NCBI GenBank assembly: GCA_000328365.1
Contig: KB309773.1
Location: forward strand, 103,258 to 167,257
From: Capitella teleta
Taxonomy: Eukaryota > Annelida > Polychaeta > Capitellidae
Length of the DNA stretch: 64,000 nt
Reading direction: 5' to 3'
A program made the position numbers and the translations under genes. Positions 13,101 to 25,247 of this stretch are shown here, piece after piece. The number at the start of each line of letters is the position of its first letter. The stretch's first letter is position 1. The notes beneath the pieces are model-generated. The model saw nothing but the letters and a program-made list of their open reading frames with translations. It had not been told where the DNA came from and searched no databases.

Positions 13101-16100
13101 TTTCGAACTGAGCTCCCTGTTTACAGAGGTTGAGCAAAGATTTTGGAGTGAGCTCCGGAGCGGAGACGGTGTACCTCTACTTCAGTCTGGTTATGCCTCT
13201 TGGAGGTCATGGTAATGCTCCTGGAACGGTCCAGTACAACGAACTCCGCGTTCAACGAAGTGGTGGGTTCTCAATTGATTTCTCCCATCCTCAAATCTGG
13301 TCTCACCTTTTACCATTGCAACCGGAGCACAAACCTCCCCGCACCCCTTCACCCCTTGTGTAGATCCATACGCGATGAAGATCTCTTTTCATTCAATTTG
13401 TTCCTTTTGTTGAGCGATCTGTTTGCATCGAATCATCTCTATGGCCGACCTTCTTCAAAGGAGAATAAGAAGACCCTCTGTACGCTTCTCTGTGAGAATT
13501 GGGGCCCAGTTGGTACACTTCTATGGATAGAAATTAACCCACAAATCCCTGATTAAAGGAAGAATTCGATTCCAGTGCAAACACCATTGAACATGGTGCT
13601 TTTCGTGTTCAACCATTCATTCCAGTGAACAACATAATAAATGCCTTGAGTTTAAACCGCATTTCAGATGGTAGCATGCACCATGGGGATGAGGATACAT
13701 GATGGCTCAAGGCAGCCAAGCCATGGATTCTTATGACAAAGGAGAAGGAGTGGGAGGGGGGGGGGGGGGTGTGTCGAATCTGCTGGATGCAAGGGTTTTG
13801 CTGCATCTAATCAATCAAGGCAGTTTGTATAGCTTGCATTTTTTTTCGTGCTCTACAGTAGAAGTCCGAAGCACATTTCTAGGAATAAATATAGCATCTA
13901 ATGAGCAATACGATAAATACCTGCCACAACCGTGCACGTGTATGCCTAAAAGAGTATGCAATATATGGGTGGAATCTCCACGAGTTGAAAAGGAGTGTAT
14001 GCCATGTCAATCTCGTGTTACTGCTGTCTGTTCAATTGCATAGAAGGTGAAAAGTGTCAAGAACGGGTTATAGACTTATAGTTGGTGACCTTATATGATG
14101 GTGGACAGTGCAACTGCACCCAATAGTTAGATCACAGTATGGTCACGCGTTAGTTGCATGACATTTGAATCAGGAGATTTCATTCGGTCGCTTGGTTTAA
14201 ATGGATCTGAAAGCCAGACAACCTCTGCATCTCTGAAGCTGAGTAGGCCATCCACGTGCGAGGAAGCCCTTTAAATAGGAGGCATCCATATGTCGATTTC
14301 ATTCCACCTAATCGAGGTCATTTCAAATTGACGCCGGCGTGTGGATGCTGTAGTGCCATGTATTATCATTTCGTTGAAGAACATTTGAAGTCCGAACTGT
14401 GGTTCACTCGGACCATTACTCCGGATCACCTCATTTCAGACCCAATGACTTCCGAGTCATCAGAGATTGCCTGGCTTGTATTATTTTAATTACTTACCAT
14501 TTAAATATATTACTTTCTACTTAAGAAAAAACAAAAAACAAAACAAAAAAACAAAAAAAAAAAAAACACATTTACTATATCCTGAAATTTTCACGTGCTG
14601 ATAATTTGCAAGTGTCTAATCTTTAAAAAAAGCAATCTAAAAAAAAAAAAAAAAAAAAAAAAATATCTGATCGTGGTCTGAAAAACAAGACACAGCTGAT
14701 TATGAGATGTTGTTGATTTTGAGCTTTCAGTCTTGAGAATGCGAACAACAAAGCATAATCAAGCCGAGGCAGCCCCCAGGGAGTTATTAAGCGACGCGGT
14801 GTCCTTCCTACTCCGTGTGGCTCTGCTGATTGAGGGTGGTCGCCACGTGCTGGATACTTCAAAGGGGGTGATTTATTTGAGGTATTCCAAGAGAAGTGGG
14901 ATGAGGAGGAGGGGGAGGAGGAGGAGGAGAAAGCAAGCAATGAGGGCAGTCGCATAATTATTTTCCTTGCTCTGTGTGAATGCACATAGTGCGTGAGGCT
15001 GGGTGTACATCTCAGGAGTGATAAACAGAAATAAAGAAAGCAATCCAGACACTGAAACATGGAGTCTATTGTGGAACTGTGTAGAATATTCCTTCTCGGA
15101 TATTAATTGCATTGAGAACAAACCTAGACTGGAGCAGTGTCTTGGCAGTCATGCAGATGAATCGGGATTTTTATGGCGCGTCTTTGTCGTCGAGGACTAC
15201 CGGAAATAAATGTCAATACGCTGTCGACATCTGGTGAGTGCTCGCTGAATCAAAGAAAAATGGCCACCCGCGTTGTATTATGCGAATCATTTATCAGAGT
15301 TTTTTTTTTTATGCTGAGGATTATGGCAATGAATCACCCGATAGAGAATAAGCCATCAATTTATGAGATCGAACGTTTAACATTGTTTCGCAATGGTGAA
15401 ATCTCTCAATTATCGTTCACGTTATTGTTCTGCCTGGAGGATAAAAACCTTCTAATTTTCGCTCAATTAGTTTAGCAAGGATATAAGCTTTCAATTATTG
15501 TCCTCTACAGAATCCGGATTGTGCTATGACGTGGCAGATAAGTGCGCTCTTTACGCCAGACAAGGAAAATGTGTCAACAGCGATTTGCACCGATACGCTA
15601 ACTACTGCCGGAAGTCATGCGGCTTGTGCGGTGAGTCTTATTGTTTTGCTTTCGATTTAAGGCGCTTTTATATAACTTTCAGATTTCGCACCAACCACGA
15701 ACCACGAGTGCGTTTTCCCAGTCGAAATGCACGGCACGTGGGTAGTTTTTTGGGCCGGGAAGAAAGAAGAATTGTCCATTTCAGACGGAAATATCACAAC
15801 CTCGACTCTGGGCACTTACGTCTGCAAAGGGAAACATTGGCAGAAAAATTATTACAAAGTCTTCTCAGCTTATGAGAATGGATGGTTGGTATTCAGCCCT
15901 CTCTTTATGTGGGGTTTGTGTAGGAGGGGGCGAAGAGGGGAGGGGGAAAACTCAAAGAGAACAATGGAGGAGCGTCATAATTGAAATGTCACTCACAAAA
16001 CATGCATGAAAAAACACAATTAAATGATTGAAGTTATGATATTTTTATATGTTCTCTTTTATAGCAACCATGCATAATTTGTGTACAGGGTTTGCTAGCC

Positions 16101-17861
16101 ACGATAACTAAACAAATAATAAATTTAGCCTCACCTGTATACAGTTCGTTATACTGAATGTATAAATTTTTATTGTGCGAACATGCAGAACAAATGCATA
16201 TTACTTGATTACCCATTATGGAGCAAAACTTGTGATATTATAAAATTTCTGACTATAATTATACCCACAGTTGAGCCGTTTATATGGGGAAAAAAAGGCA
16301 TACTTCGTTCTGTTTATATGGAAATAAGTATGTCAAACCGTAGTTCATGGCTTGGAGATTATTAAAATAGTGAAAGGAAAGAAAAATCGCCGTTTGTATT
16401 AATTATTGGAATAGAGGCCAAATAATTGGCATGATGAGGTTCAATGCGTCGACCTTCCATTCGGAAAGTAGTAGTCGTCTCAATTCATTCTAAAGGAAAT
16501 TGTGTGATGCCATTTTATACAGCCACATCCCCATTGGCACAGTTCATACATGCAGTAATCTCTGCTAATAATGTCTGAAACAATGTCTAAAATAATGTGT
16601 CTCTCCATTTGATACCAACAGCAGACCGAGGTACTCGTGTCTGCAGCTCACGGAACTTGCCGATGATTTGCTACAAATGCGGATATGTGAGGCAAATTTG
16701 AGAGCTAATATTCATTCTCCAATTAATATTTCTTTGTTTTAGCACGCAGCACGCTCACTGATGAGTCATTCAGCATTTGTAAATTCGAAGAACAAACTAT
16801 AGCACCTGCAGGTCTGCTCAGAAACGGGGCTTTACACACATTGTTAAGTGAGTCAAATGCCTTGTAACCGTTTAAGATAATCATAACGCTAATTTAACGT
16901 TATGATTACAGGAAGACCAATAGTGAAGCTGGGTAGCTGCGGCATCCGCGGAACAGTAGCCATCAATGCTACCTTCTCTAATTGGGTCAACTGCGCTGGA
17001 ATTATGTCCGATATTGACCCTCATTCATGTATGCGGGTCAACCGGTTATTATTCAAGTTTGATACCTGTCACTTGAAAACTGAATATGGTGAGTCATTAT
17101 AATGGTCCTGGTTGTCTTTGCTTTCTTTGTGTAATTTCATATTCTGTACATCTACTCATAGTGTCATTATTGCTTCACCATTGTCCCATAACAGTATCAT
17201 GCATTCATGTACATGTCATTTTTGTGTTTATCTTGTGAATATCCAGCACTGGCGTGTATAGCGTATGCAGTTCTACCTAACGGGGCCTCTTTAATTGTAA
17301 CCGAGGATCGTGGAGTTTCGATCGACTATATTTGTTGGGTGAGTAGCATTATCGTTATTGACAAATGTCTAACACTTCTGATAGGTGGCTAGGAGTGACC
17401 TTCACCGCGGTCCATTCAGCACAGCACACCCATTCCAAATGACCAGAGCGGAGTGCAGCACTGGCGCCACCTGGTATCCTTTACCAGAATCACAACAACT
17501 CACAGTTGTGAAAGCGAGCTCAGGTTTGTGGACCAATAACTCACATCTTTCACGTATGATAACTTATCTAATCGCAGCAATATCAGAAGAAGCATGTGAA
17601 TACCACAACCAACCGCACTGGCTTCAACGCTCGCCTTCGGTTGCACAACTCGATTCCGCCGGTAATCGAATTTCCTCCACAGCTCTACCGGAAGTCAGCT
17701 CAACTCGGCGATCTCCGGAACCAGGGCATCGGCGCCATCCGGAACAGGGAGCTAATACTGTCGCCGCCGGGGCTGCGACGTCACGTGGTCCATTCATATC
17801 TACCTTTTCGCTGTTTGTTGGACCATTGTTGCTAATTCTGTGCTCCCAATCACGGCTATAG
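7118..17861 (+). CDS. Secreted, probably GPI-anchored protein: duplicated DUF7042-7045-type module flanking a ShK domain
   Basis: Fourteen exons join with matching phases: 7118-7172, 8290-8611, 11217-11422, 12329-12408, 12806-13062, 13129-13262, 15511-15630, 15683-15884, 16622-16686, 16743-16847, 16912-17088, 17247-17338, 17385-17523, 17578-17861 (2238 nt, 745 residues). Exon 1 is a clean signal peptide (MECGAFTLPLLLLLHFVV). Residues about 19-351 form one cysteine-rich module: CSFPSYLW start, YTFTCVQF, CPFTGGFDF, SRLESEC, then a CWGHW strand. Residues 352-391 are a six-cysteine ShK domain (CYDVADKC...CRKSCGLC). Residues about 392-605 repeat the module: CVFPVEMHGTW, RYSCLQL, CGIRGTVAINATF, an MRVNRLLFKFDTC segment, then ACIAYAVLPNG. 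The C-terminus ends in a hydrophobic stretch (STFSLFVGPLLLILC), as in GPI signals. The modules resemble invertebrate DUF7042/7043/7044/7045 proteins, whose function is unknown. Exon 6 borders and the final exon frame are least certain; two adjacent genes are the alternative. Confidence 0.72.
8860..9665 (+). mobile_element. Degenerate non-LTR retrotransposon (LINE) reverse-transcriptase fragment, jockey/CR1-like
   Basis: The translation contains the RT core: NGVKQSGVLSPILF, then ALAYADDLTLLAP with the catalytic Y-A-D-D codons at 9130-9141. The frame is lost at about 9200 and resumes in another frame with CKHFGVYIG and later FVKLDLFRSYCYTLW. Near 9510-9660 the usual downstream segment is recognisable (WRKCCKKVLNI-like, then RFVNFF). 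The endonuclease and 5' end are missing and no tail is obvious, so it is a dead fragment. It sits in sense orientation inside the 2.6-kb second intron of the 7118-17861 gene, and the flanking exons still match in phase. Confidence 0.85.
14523..14663. repeat. A-rich low-complexity tracts
   Basis: AAAAAC-type repeats at about 14526-14570 and a 23-base A run at 14641-14663, inside the 2.2-kb sixth intron of the 7118-17861 gene. They may be the tail of an old retroposon, but no body is recognisable beside them. Confidence 0.7.
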
Positions 17862-17917
17862 CAATCTGTTGTACTTTAGCTTCTGTTCCGTGCTGACTGC
17901 TGCAATGTTCATCTCTG

Positions 17918-17923
17918 AATAAA
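17918..17923 (+). terminator. Polyadenylation signal AATAAA
   Basis: Canonical AATAAA 57 bp after the predicted stop codon of the 7118-17861 gene, which supports 17861 as the end of the coding region. Confidence 0.55.
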
Positions 17924-19163
17924 ATTATTTGCGTAATTTGTGCCCCATCTATTGCAGGTACGCCGCAGAATTGCATATAATGCATTTATTGACACAATTT
18001 AGCATCAAAGCACTGCTGTCATGTGATCATGCAACCAAGGTAGAATATACATGCTGAAATCGGCTGAAGCAGCAAACTTCGGGTTTGCATTGCACGTGTT
18101 GATTAACGAAATAAACTGTCAGTATTTCACGCCAATTTCATTAGCACCTACAAACCCTTTCCAGAGGTCGTCTATATAATTACGATATACATTATACAAA
18201 TAGGTGTGATATAATTCAGTCTCAATTAATTTTATTTATGGTTGCATAAGGCTTGGCTCCATCTTAAAGGAGTATAATTTTATTGTACATAGTTGTCCCA
18301 CCGTTACTTTCACGGATCTACCATACGGGATGATTTATGCCCTGGTCACACCACTGCAGAATCAAGATCAAGCAGTAGGCGTAAGTCGAACGGCCAGTTT
18401 CAATGACATCAATTTTTAAGAATTAACATAACACGCTTGTACATAACTGTATATGATTGTACGCAGTAGTAGGCCATCGCCAAATCTATAATTACAGGCT
18501 AAAAAGCTATGGTTTGCTTCTTTGAATCATAACTTCTTTATTACGTTGTGATTGTAAAGCAACAGAAGAGAGCAAACGTAGGAGCATCACGTACAACACA
18601 ATCATTCGTTGATGTAAATGTCATTGATCCCTTCCATACCAAGAGTCTAAATGGCAAGAAAAGTGGGTGGTATAGTCAAAGTGATTCCGATGATCAATAT
18701 TTACGACATGGGTTTAACCCGAACTTATATAAATACGATTTCAGAGCAATATGAGATTTACAGGTCGGTGTAATGTGTACAGGATATTTGGTTCAGCATA
18801 GAGCCATACAGTTCGGACTCATTATGCTTCTCACTCAAATTCTCAGCAATCCTGAACGGCTGATTTGTACGTCGATGTCAACAGAGGTCGGGTCTCGAAT
18901 TACTATTAATGTGGTGCGAGATGGTATCATTTCCATGCCTAATTTCTTTGGTGATAACCTTTCACTTGGCCAAGCTCTCCGATAAGGCATGTGATAGGGC
19001 TATAATATATGCAATGAACAAGAGTTATATAATTTAATGAAACATACATGCATGATTCCATATTATATATTGAATAAACGATATATGCAATACTATTTTG
19101 TAAACATCATGGGCAAATGTATACACGTTAACACAACTATACCATAATAATAATTCATAATAT
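17924..19163. other. Intergenic, between convergent genes
   Basis: Space between the 3' ends of the plus-strand ShK gene and the minus-strand biliverdin reductase gene. AT-rich, with a second AATAAA near 18108 and another at 19073. The small frames at 18548 and 18773 show nothing recognisable. Confidence 0.5.
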
Positions 19164-21215
19164 TTAAAAAATCTGATTGAAATTGACACTTTTGCTATTG
19201 GCCTTTGCCATCATATTAAGCTGATCAGCGACCTCCAAGCCCCGGATGCACAGCCAGCGTTCGCGAGAACTGTCTCGTTTTCCGGTCACAGTTTCTGTAA
19301 ACATTTCCAGATCAGCCATGTACGCACCTGCTAATATATAGTGTCCAATTAATGAGAAAAGCATAACAAATAATCACAGAGTTTGAAAGGCTTCGCGAAT
19401 GGCATCGCCTTCTACAGTTCTGTCTCAGACGTCTTTCCAGGGAAAACCGTGTTTTTGTATTTTTTTTATAGATCTCCTTCGCCTCCTCGAGAGATTTGAC
19501 AAATTCCTCTTTTTTATATTACTCCTAGCGACACCTGTCATGTACCTAATGGATTATTGCGTAATAGGAGAGAGTGGTATAATCCTCTCTTCAGTGAATG
19601 TGCGTCTTCCCTGGTCGGCTTTTGTGTAGCAGGCAAATCCAGGACATGGCTGCCAAAAGCTTGTATATTCAGAGCCTCTGCATGTATACATCAATTTCGT
19701 ATGTCCCTTGCTTAATTGGGTCGAATTGTCATCACAAATAATTATGAATGCTCAGAACAGACTTAGGCGAGCTTTCCAATACCTATAATGTACAGCATGC
19801 ACTATATGAGTGTCAATCACTGACTGCCATAAAGATGAACCTTCATAATGGACGCCATGACCGCTGACCTTTGTCTAGGCGAGATGGCGCAGACAAGATG
19901 CTCTCAATTTGGGCCCCATCTTTGAATTGAACCGTCATAATCTTTCCTCTGTGCTCAATGGTCCTTCTTCTGACGACTCTCAATCGAATTGGACTGGAAA
20001 TGGACAAAGAAGTTAATCAGGACACTGAGACATCTCATCAGTGGATGGCATGAACAGAGGATGTCACATGAGCTAGGATGGGATTAATTGAACTTTCGTT
20101 GTAAATGTCCCTTTCAATCTTGATGTTGCGTCAATTTCGACAAAATTGTCAACGTCGATATGAGAGTGTCCATTTCACGTAAAAATAACCACATTGTACT
20201 CACATCATGCCTTTTGTGCTCAGAAATTCAGCCTCAGCGACGATTTCGTCATCTATTCTCTGTATGGATGCTTCAACCGGAGTAAGGTTTCCAAACAGAT
20301 CCAGGAGATTGTGCACATTGTCCACGTTGCTGGTGAAGGGCGTTCCAGCTATCTTAAAGTCCTCCACCCAACCATTGAAGCGACCTGGTACACAAAAGAG
20401 ACTTGTAGTTTCAGACTACGATTTCATCGTCTAAATTCAACATCGTGATTTTATTATTCACTAATGATCACGCGTGCAGAGTTGGTTAATTACCAGTAAA
20501 AACCAGTTCTGAAGATTTCACGTCATCTATCCGACCCTCCAAGTTCTTCACTAGTTCTTGGTAAGCAGGCCCCAGCAGAGAGACATCTCCTTCGTACAGG
20601 ATGATATGGCGCAGAATGCAGTTACATTGGCAAAGACATCGTTTGAAATTTTACCATTTTCTTCGGCCGAAGCAATCATCTCCTTGGATGTTTTTGCGGT
20701 GAGGGTCATAGGAGATTGAACGCAAACGTGCTTCTTAGCTAAGATGCATTTCCTGTTAGAAAAAATGCATGAAATTTGCGTAATACTGCATTATGGGGCA
20801 TTATAGGGCACCTGACAGCCGCCTCGTGTTGGTTGGTTTCCGTGCAGATGATCGCCATGTGCACGTTCTCGCGTGCCAGAGCTTCATCCAAAGATATTGG
20901 GCTTGCTCCTTCGATAAATAAACTACGTCTGTGGATTTAAAATAATGCTTCAGATTATGTTTTATTATATGTATAGCAATTCCTGAATTCAGATATTGGA
21001 GAAAAAATTCACAATTCAAAATTCAAATTAAAATAATTCAAATAGCTGCCATGCAAACTGGGAAGGAATTACGCGTATGACGACTTACTAGGGTACGAAC
21101 AACTCACCTGGAAACGTATCCTATCAGCTGAAGCCGTTTCGTGGATTCGTATTTCTGGCAAGTTTTTAAATCACGAACTCGCAATTTGCCCGCGATACCC
21201 AAATAGCATTCAGAC
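19164..21215 (-). CDS. BLVRA: Biliverdin reductase A-like, N-terminal exon not found, one exon disturbed
   Basis: Minus-strand exons: 21215-21108, 20928-20812, 20752-20494, 20384-20204, 19993-19869, 19327-19164 (stop). In order they match human biliverdin reductase A, which reduces biliverdin to bilirubin with NAD(P)H. Seen: the Rossmann start YLGIAGKLRVRDL and LQLIGYVSR, then ASPISLDEALARENVHMAII, KHVCVQSPMTL (human KHVLVEYPMTL), LLGPAYQELVKNLEGR, GRFNGWVEDF, LLDLFGNLTPVEAS, TVQFKDGAQIE, and a last exon ending in a helix like LCIRGLEVADQLN. All other joins agree in phase. The 20752-20494 exon does not stay in one frame: the part ending AEENGKI and the part starting ILYEGDVSLL lie in different frames. 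A 65-nt GT-AG intron would restore frame but drop conserved residues. The Glu-Tyr of the EYPM loop is Gln-Ser here. The first exon, with the N-terminal few residues, was not located. It may be a diverged working gene or a decaying one. Confidence 0.75.
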
Positions 21216-21666
21216 CTAATAATAGCTTAAATATGGGCCTTGTTTCAAATTGTCACATACAATATTAGCAAGCTAGTCGATTATCTGCTGAGTTACATGT
21301 TCATGCATGTAAGCCTTCCTGTATTATTATAAATTTGTGGCATTTTTCAGAAAACGAGACCTATAAGAAATGCAGCCTCATTGAGTTCTGAAAGTCGCAG
21401 CAAACTCGCATTGAATGATATGTTCAATTAATGGGCTGGTGCAATGGTTTTGGGGTTTTCTTTCAATATTTCTGAATATCCATCAAATGGGTAGATAGAT
21501 AAGTATGGTCTCAAAAATGACTGCATCAGGTTCGATCATCAATGGAGATTCTTCAAAATCTCTGCTCTAAAATTAGATTGGTTTCTCTGGGTAAATATAA
21601 CCTAATGAAATGTGGAAGTCGCGATGGAAGTGGCGTTGTAATACACCTGATAAACTTTCTCATCTG

Positions 21667-22240
21667 TTAGATTTCTTCTTGTTCCGCGTGATGTGACGTA
21701 ACATCATCCTGAATCCTTTGTTGTCTCAATTGCTCGGATGCGGGCGGATTCAGATTTATTCGCGCTCTTCGTACTTTGATATGCCCTTTGTCCATTTCTT
21801 TTTCAGCGCTACTGCTATATGAGCCCATTTTACGCATGTAATGACTTTTTACTCGTTCATCACTATTGCAATCTAAAACAATACACACGGACCTTGTATG
21901 AATTAAGGCGATACTATTTATGCCATCTTGCGTGTAATAATAGTATAGAATATAACAACTTACCTTGATCAAATCAGTTTGAGGTGAGATTATTGCCTTT
22001 TCCTGACCAAACTGTGGTGTTCATTGTTGCATGGGGGTCATTTTTATTCATCGTAGTATCAAATGTATTGCATTTTTACAACAAATATACGCCATAGACG
22101 CATGCGGGTATTAATGACTAAACTATGGGTTGCATAACGAAGCGGAGTATACATACAGGCAATGGCACAATTCTACGGGTTATTTTGCATAACAAGTAAA
22201 CCACAATTGCAGTCACAATCTTGGTTCTGTCCTTATATCC
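21667..22240 (-). other. Possible minus-strand exons of a single-pass membrane protein
   Basis: A frame on the minus strand near 22240-22150 encodes a basic-flanked hydrophobic stretch, KIVTAIVVYLLCKITRR, like a transmembrane helix with stop-transfer residues. It is followed by a possible small exon (22003-21962, EKAIISPQTDLIK, with GT/AG borders). Near 21890-21667 a charged frame ends in HAEQEEI and a stop, like a cytoplasmic tail. The phases of the pieces do not all agree, so no gene model is offered. It lies just upstream of the biliverdin reductase exons on the same strand. Confidence 0.22.
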
Positions 22241-25159
22241 GTGGAAATTCTCTTTCGATTTGCCAAATCCTATAACCAACCTTGTAATCGCACGAGACCC
22301 AAGAGAACTGAACCCTCATCCCCTTTTTGATTAAAAGCAAGTGTGTTCGACTCTCACAGCTATCTAGAAGTGAACAGATAATCCCGTTTCTCCCTGAACT
22401 CAAACAAGGACCCATCGGAGCGAATTCAAGAACGAACGTGACCCAATCGTTCAGTATTTAAATGGGTTTTTCTTTCTCGCTTTTCTGCTTCGAATCTCTT
22501 GACACTTCATTTTCACTTCATGACTTTATTTTCTGTCGATTTAATCAAAAGTTGAAGGTATATTTCGATTGATCATTTGCTCTCTTGTTCTCTCGAGTCC
22601 TGCGTTTGTTAATTGTGTTTTTCACATCATTTCATTGCATTTGCAGGGAGTAGCACAAAGAGCAGTGCAGGACATCAACACATCAATCAATATCTGACCC
22701 TCCACCAAAGTGGAAAACAATTGTTTTTCGCTGTAGAAGGGCAGAATATTCTGATTCAATATTTAATGTTTAATTTAAATGTGTCTTGGCATTTGAAGGA
22801 CCTCAATCATGTGTATTATTATGCTGTTTTAGTGCACACACACCTCCTCTTCTTTTACATTTCTGTTTTTACACAGTAACATCACCATAGTAACCAGTCT
22901 CCTGTTGAAATCGTACTGTCAAATTCAAATACGATTTTCTCTGTCGCGTCCTGTATATGACTATAGCCAAAAAAGTATCTCACAGATTTATGATATACAC
23001 ACTAACAATCACAAAGCCTGATTTCATCAGAACGTCCTACCTTCCAGAACCAGCCAACCAACTCGCCTGCCTAAGAGGGCAGGAAGCACTCGCACACCCT
23101 CGCCATCCAATGCCCTTTCTTGCACAACTTTCGATGTGCAATTTTATAGATTTTTGTAAAACATTCATTTAAAATTTTGGATGACTTCCAATCATTCGCA
23201 ATCCGAATATTTTCCTTCAGACCCAAGTATAATTCTTTAAACATATAAAATAGATATCTAAAATTGTCCCACAATTTTCACCACCAATGGTTAAATTTGC
23301 ACTATAAAATTAAAAAACTTAATTTTATAAATTAATTTGGCTATTTAATTACAACATCTTTTGTCTCATATAAAATACTGCAATGCATAATGACTTGCAG
23401 AAAAGAACTTCTTACCTGCTGTTTTAAAATATTGCCAATAGCCCAATATCATCAGACATCTATTCAGGAACATCTAGACAGGAACATCTATTCTGTAGCA
23501 ACTAAGCCTCGAAATTGGAAATATGGTCACCACGTGACCAACTCCAGGGCTCCTCAATTTTAGCCTTTGGTCGACATGGAGAGCCATACATCACGTGGTT
23601 GATTGTCATCAATCGTGACATGAACATTGCAAGATGCTCCTTTATAACGACGAGTGCCATTTTGATGGATGACTTCCATTCTTTTGAATGTGTTACCGAA
23701 ATCTTTCTTTTCATCTTGCTCTCGTCTCCAGAGCAAGTGGATGTTTTTAGGCCGCACGCAGTTACGATTGCATCATATCGCTCTATTCATTATGAAGGTG
23801 TTCTGCATTACACGTGCGTTGTAATTAAATGCCGTCTAATCAAGTAATGAGGCAGCTATTAACTGCTCACAAACTTCTCTCTTAACTGTGCATATCTTTC
23901 ATGTAGAATTTTGCTCGTGCTGTAGTGATATAAGAATATTTGTTATGCGTTAGATTGCAAGAGTTAGCACTGCAATGTAACTCAGAGCCATGCTACACCA
24001 CAGAACATACTAAATGGCCATGAGACATAGTTCACATTCGGGTTAAATGGAAAAGTTAAAAATACTAGGATTTTACAGTAAGGAAGTTCATGGGGTATTC
24101 TAGTTCTTGTTCAATGGGCGAAATTGTATTGTCACAATTTAGTGCTTTTTATATAGGTATTTCAATATGTGGCTTTTCATTGATTTTCTGAATTTTCATG
24201 TGGAATTCTGGATTAGACTGAGGTCTTCTGATTATGAGGTCGACGTTGGAAATCATTTTCAGACGACGAATCCACTTCTCATGGGGAGATATAGTACTTA
24301 TATAATATAATGCGAATGCTGTTTAATGTCGACTGATATCACCATGATGAACAGTGCTGGTATATAGATTGATGCAAACACAGTTGTCTTTATATCACAC
24401 AGGCCTGTATAATTCCGAACTTTTGATAATTGTCTAAAACGAATACGGGAAATATACATTGTGTAATTAGACCTTGGATATGCGTCATGCATGGACTATT
24501 ACGTGGACTATAATTCAGTATATCGCTGACCATGCGAATTATACAATGATGCGATCATATATTTTGATTGGCCTGTTATAATATGTATATGTACATTTGC
24601 CACGTGGTAATTATTGGGTTGCCGCCCCGCGCAAGGGTCATTTTCAAATTACCCACCGAAGACGAACTTCATCGTAGGCACTGCTTCTCTCGTGCGCACA
24701 CTTTTGCTTGTGCTTTACCTAATTATGACTGTGCATATTTTGGAGTTTGCGTAGTAGCAGAAGCAAGGTATTGCCACATAAACGACACGAATAAAAAGTG
24801 AATATACTCCACTCAACAACATGCCAGTCGAAATGGACACTGAACATGAACAGGAAGGCTGCCATGCTCCCACACCGATATCCGCACGGCGGTTCTTCAA
24901 TTACCATGACAAATGAACGAGTGCCGACGGCCTTGAGTTGTATCAATGCTGAGTGCTTCGAAATGAATGTTTACACCAGAACATTGTGAGATAAATGTTG
25001 ACCTCATATAATATACTTCTATGTACTTATATTAAATAAGTATAGGCAGGACACGCTAGCACACATGCATAATTAATCAAGCAATAACCACCAACAAGCT
25101 GGAAGTAAAATAGATATCATAAACATCCAAATAAAAGGTGTTCACCAGATAAGCATGAT
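22241..25159. other. Intergenic, no gene recognised
   Basis: AT-rich DNA. Overlapping frames on both strands at about 23502-23847 are hydrophilic on the minus strand but lack splice sites or a known motif. Nothing else supported. Confidence 0.4.
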
Positions 25160-25165
25160 TTTATT
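25160..25165 (-). terminator. Polyadenylation signal (AATAAA on minus strand)
   Basis: TTTATT on the plus strand, 83 bp beyond the stop codon of the Cys-loop receptor gene, is a canonical AATAAA in the gene's orientation. Confidence 0.5.
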
Positions 25166-25247
25166 GAAGGTTAATGTAAAACAGAAAGGAAAATAGAAAG
25201 GTTAACGATTACACGTAAAAGCATGTGATATAGAAGTAACCAACACT

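Noticed and set aside
14623-15060. 145-codon minus frame
   Set aside because: Runs through poly-A and GGA-rich low complexity inside an intron; no motif.
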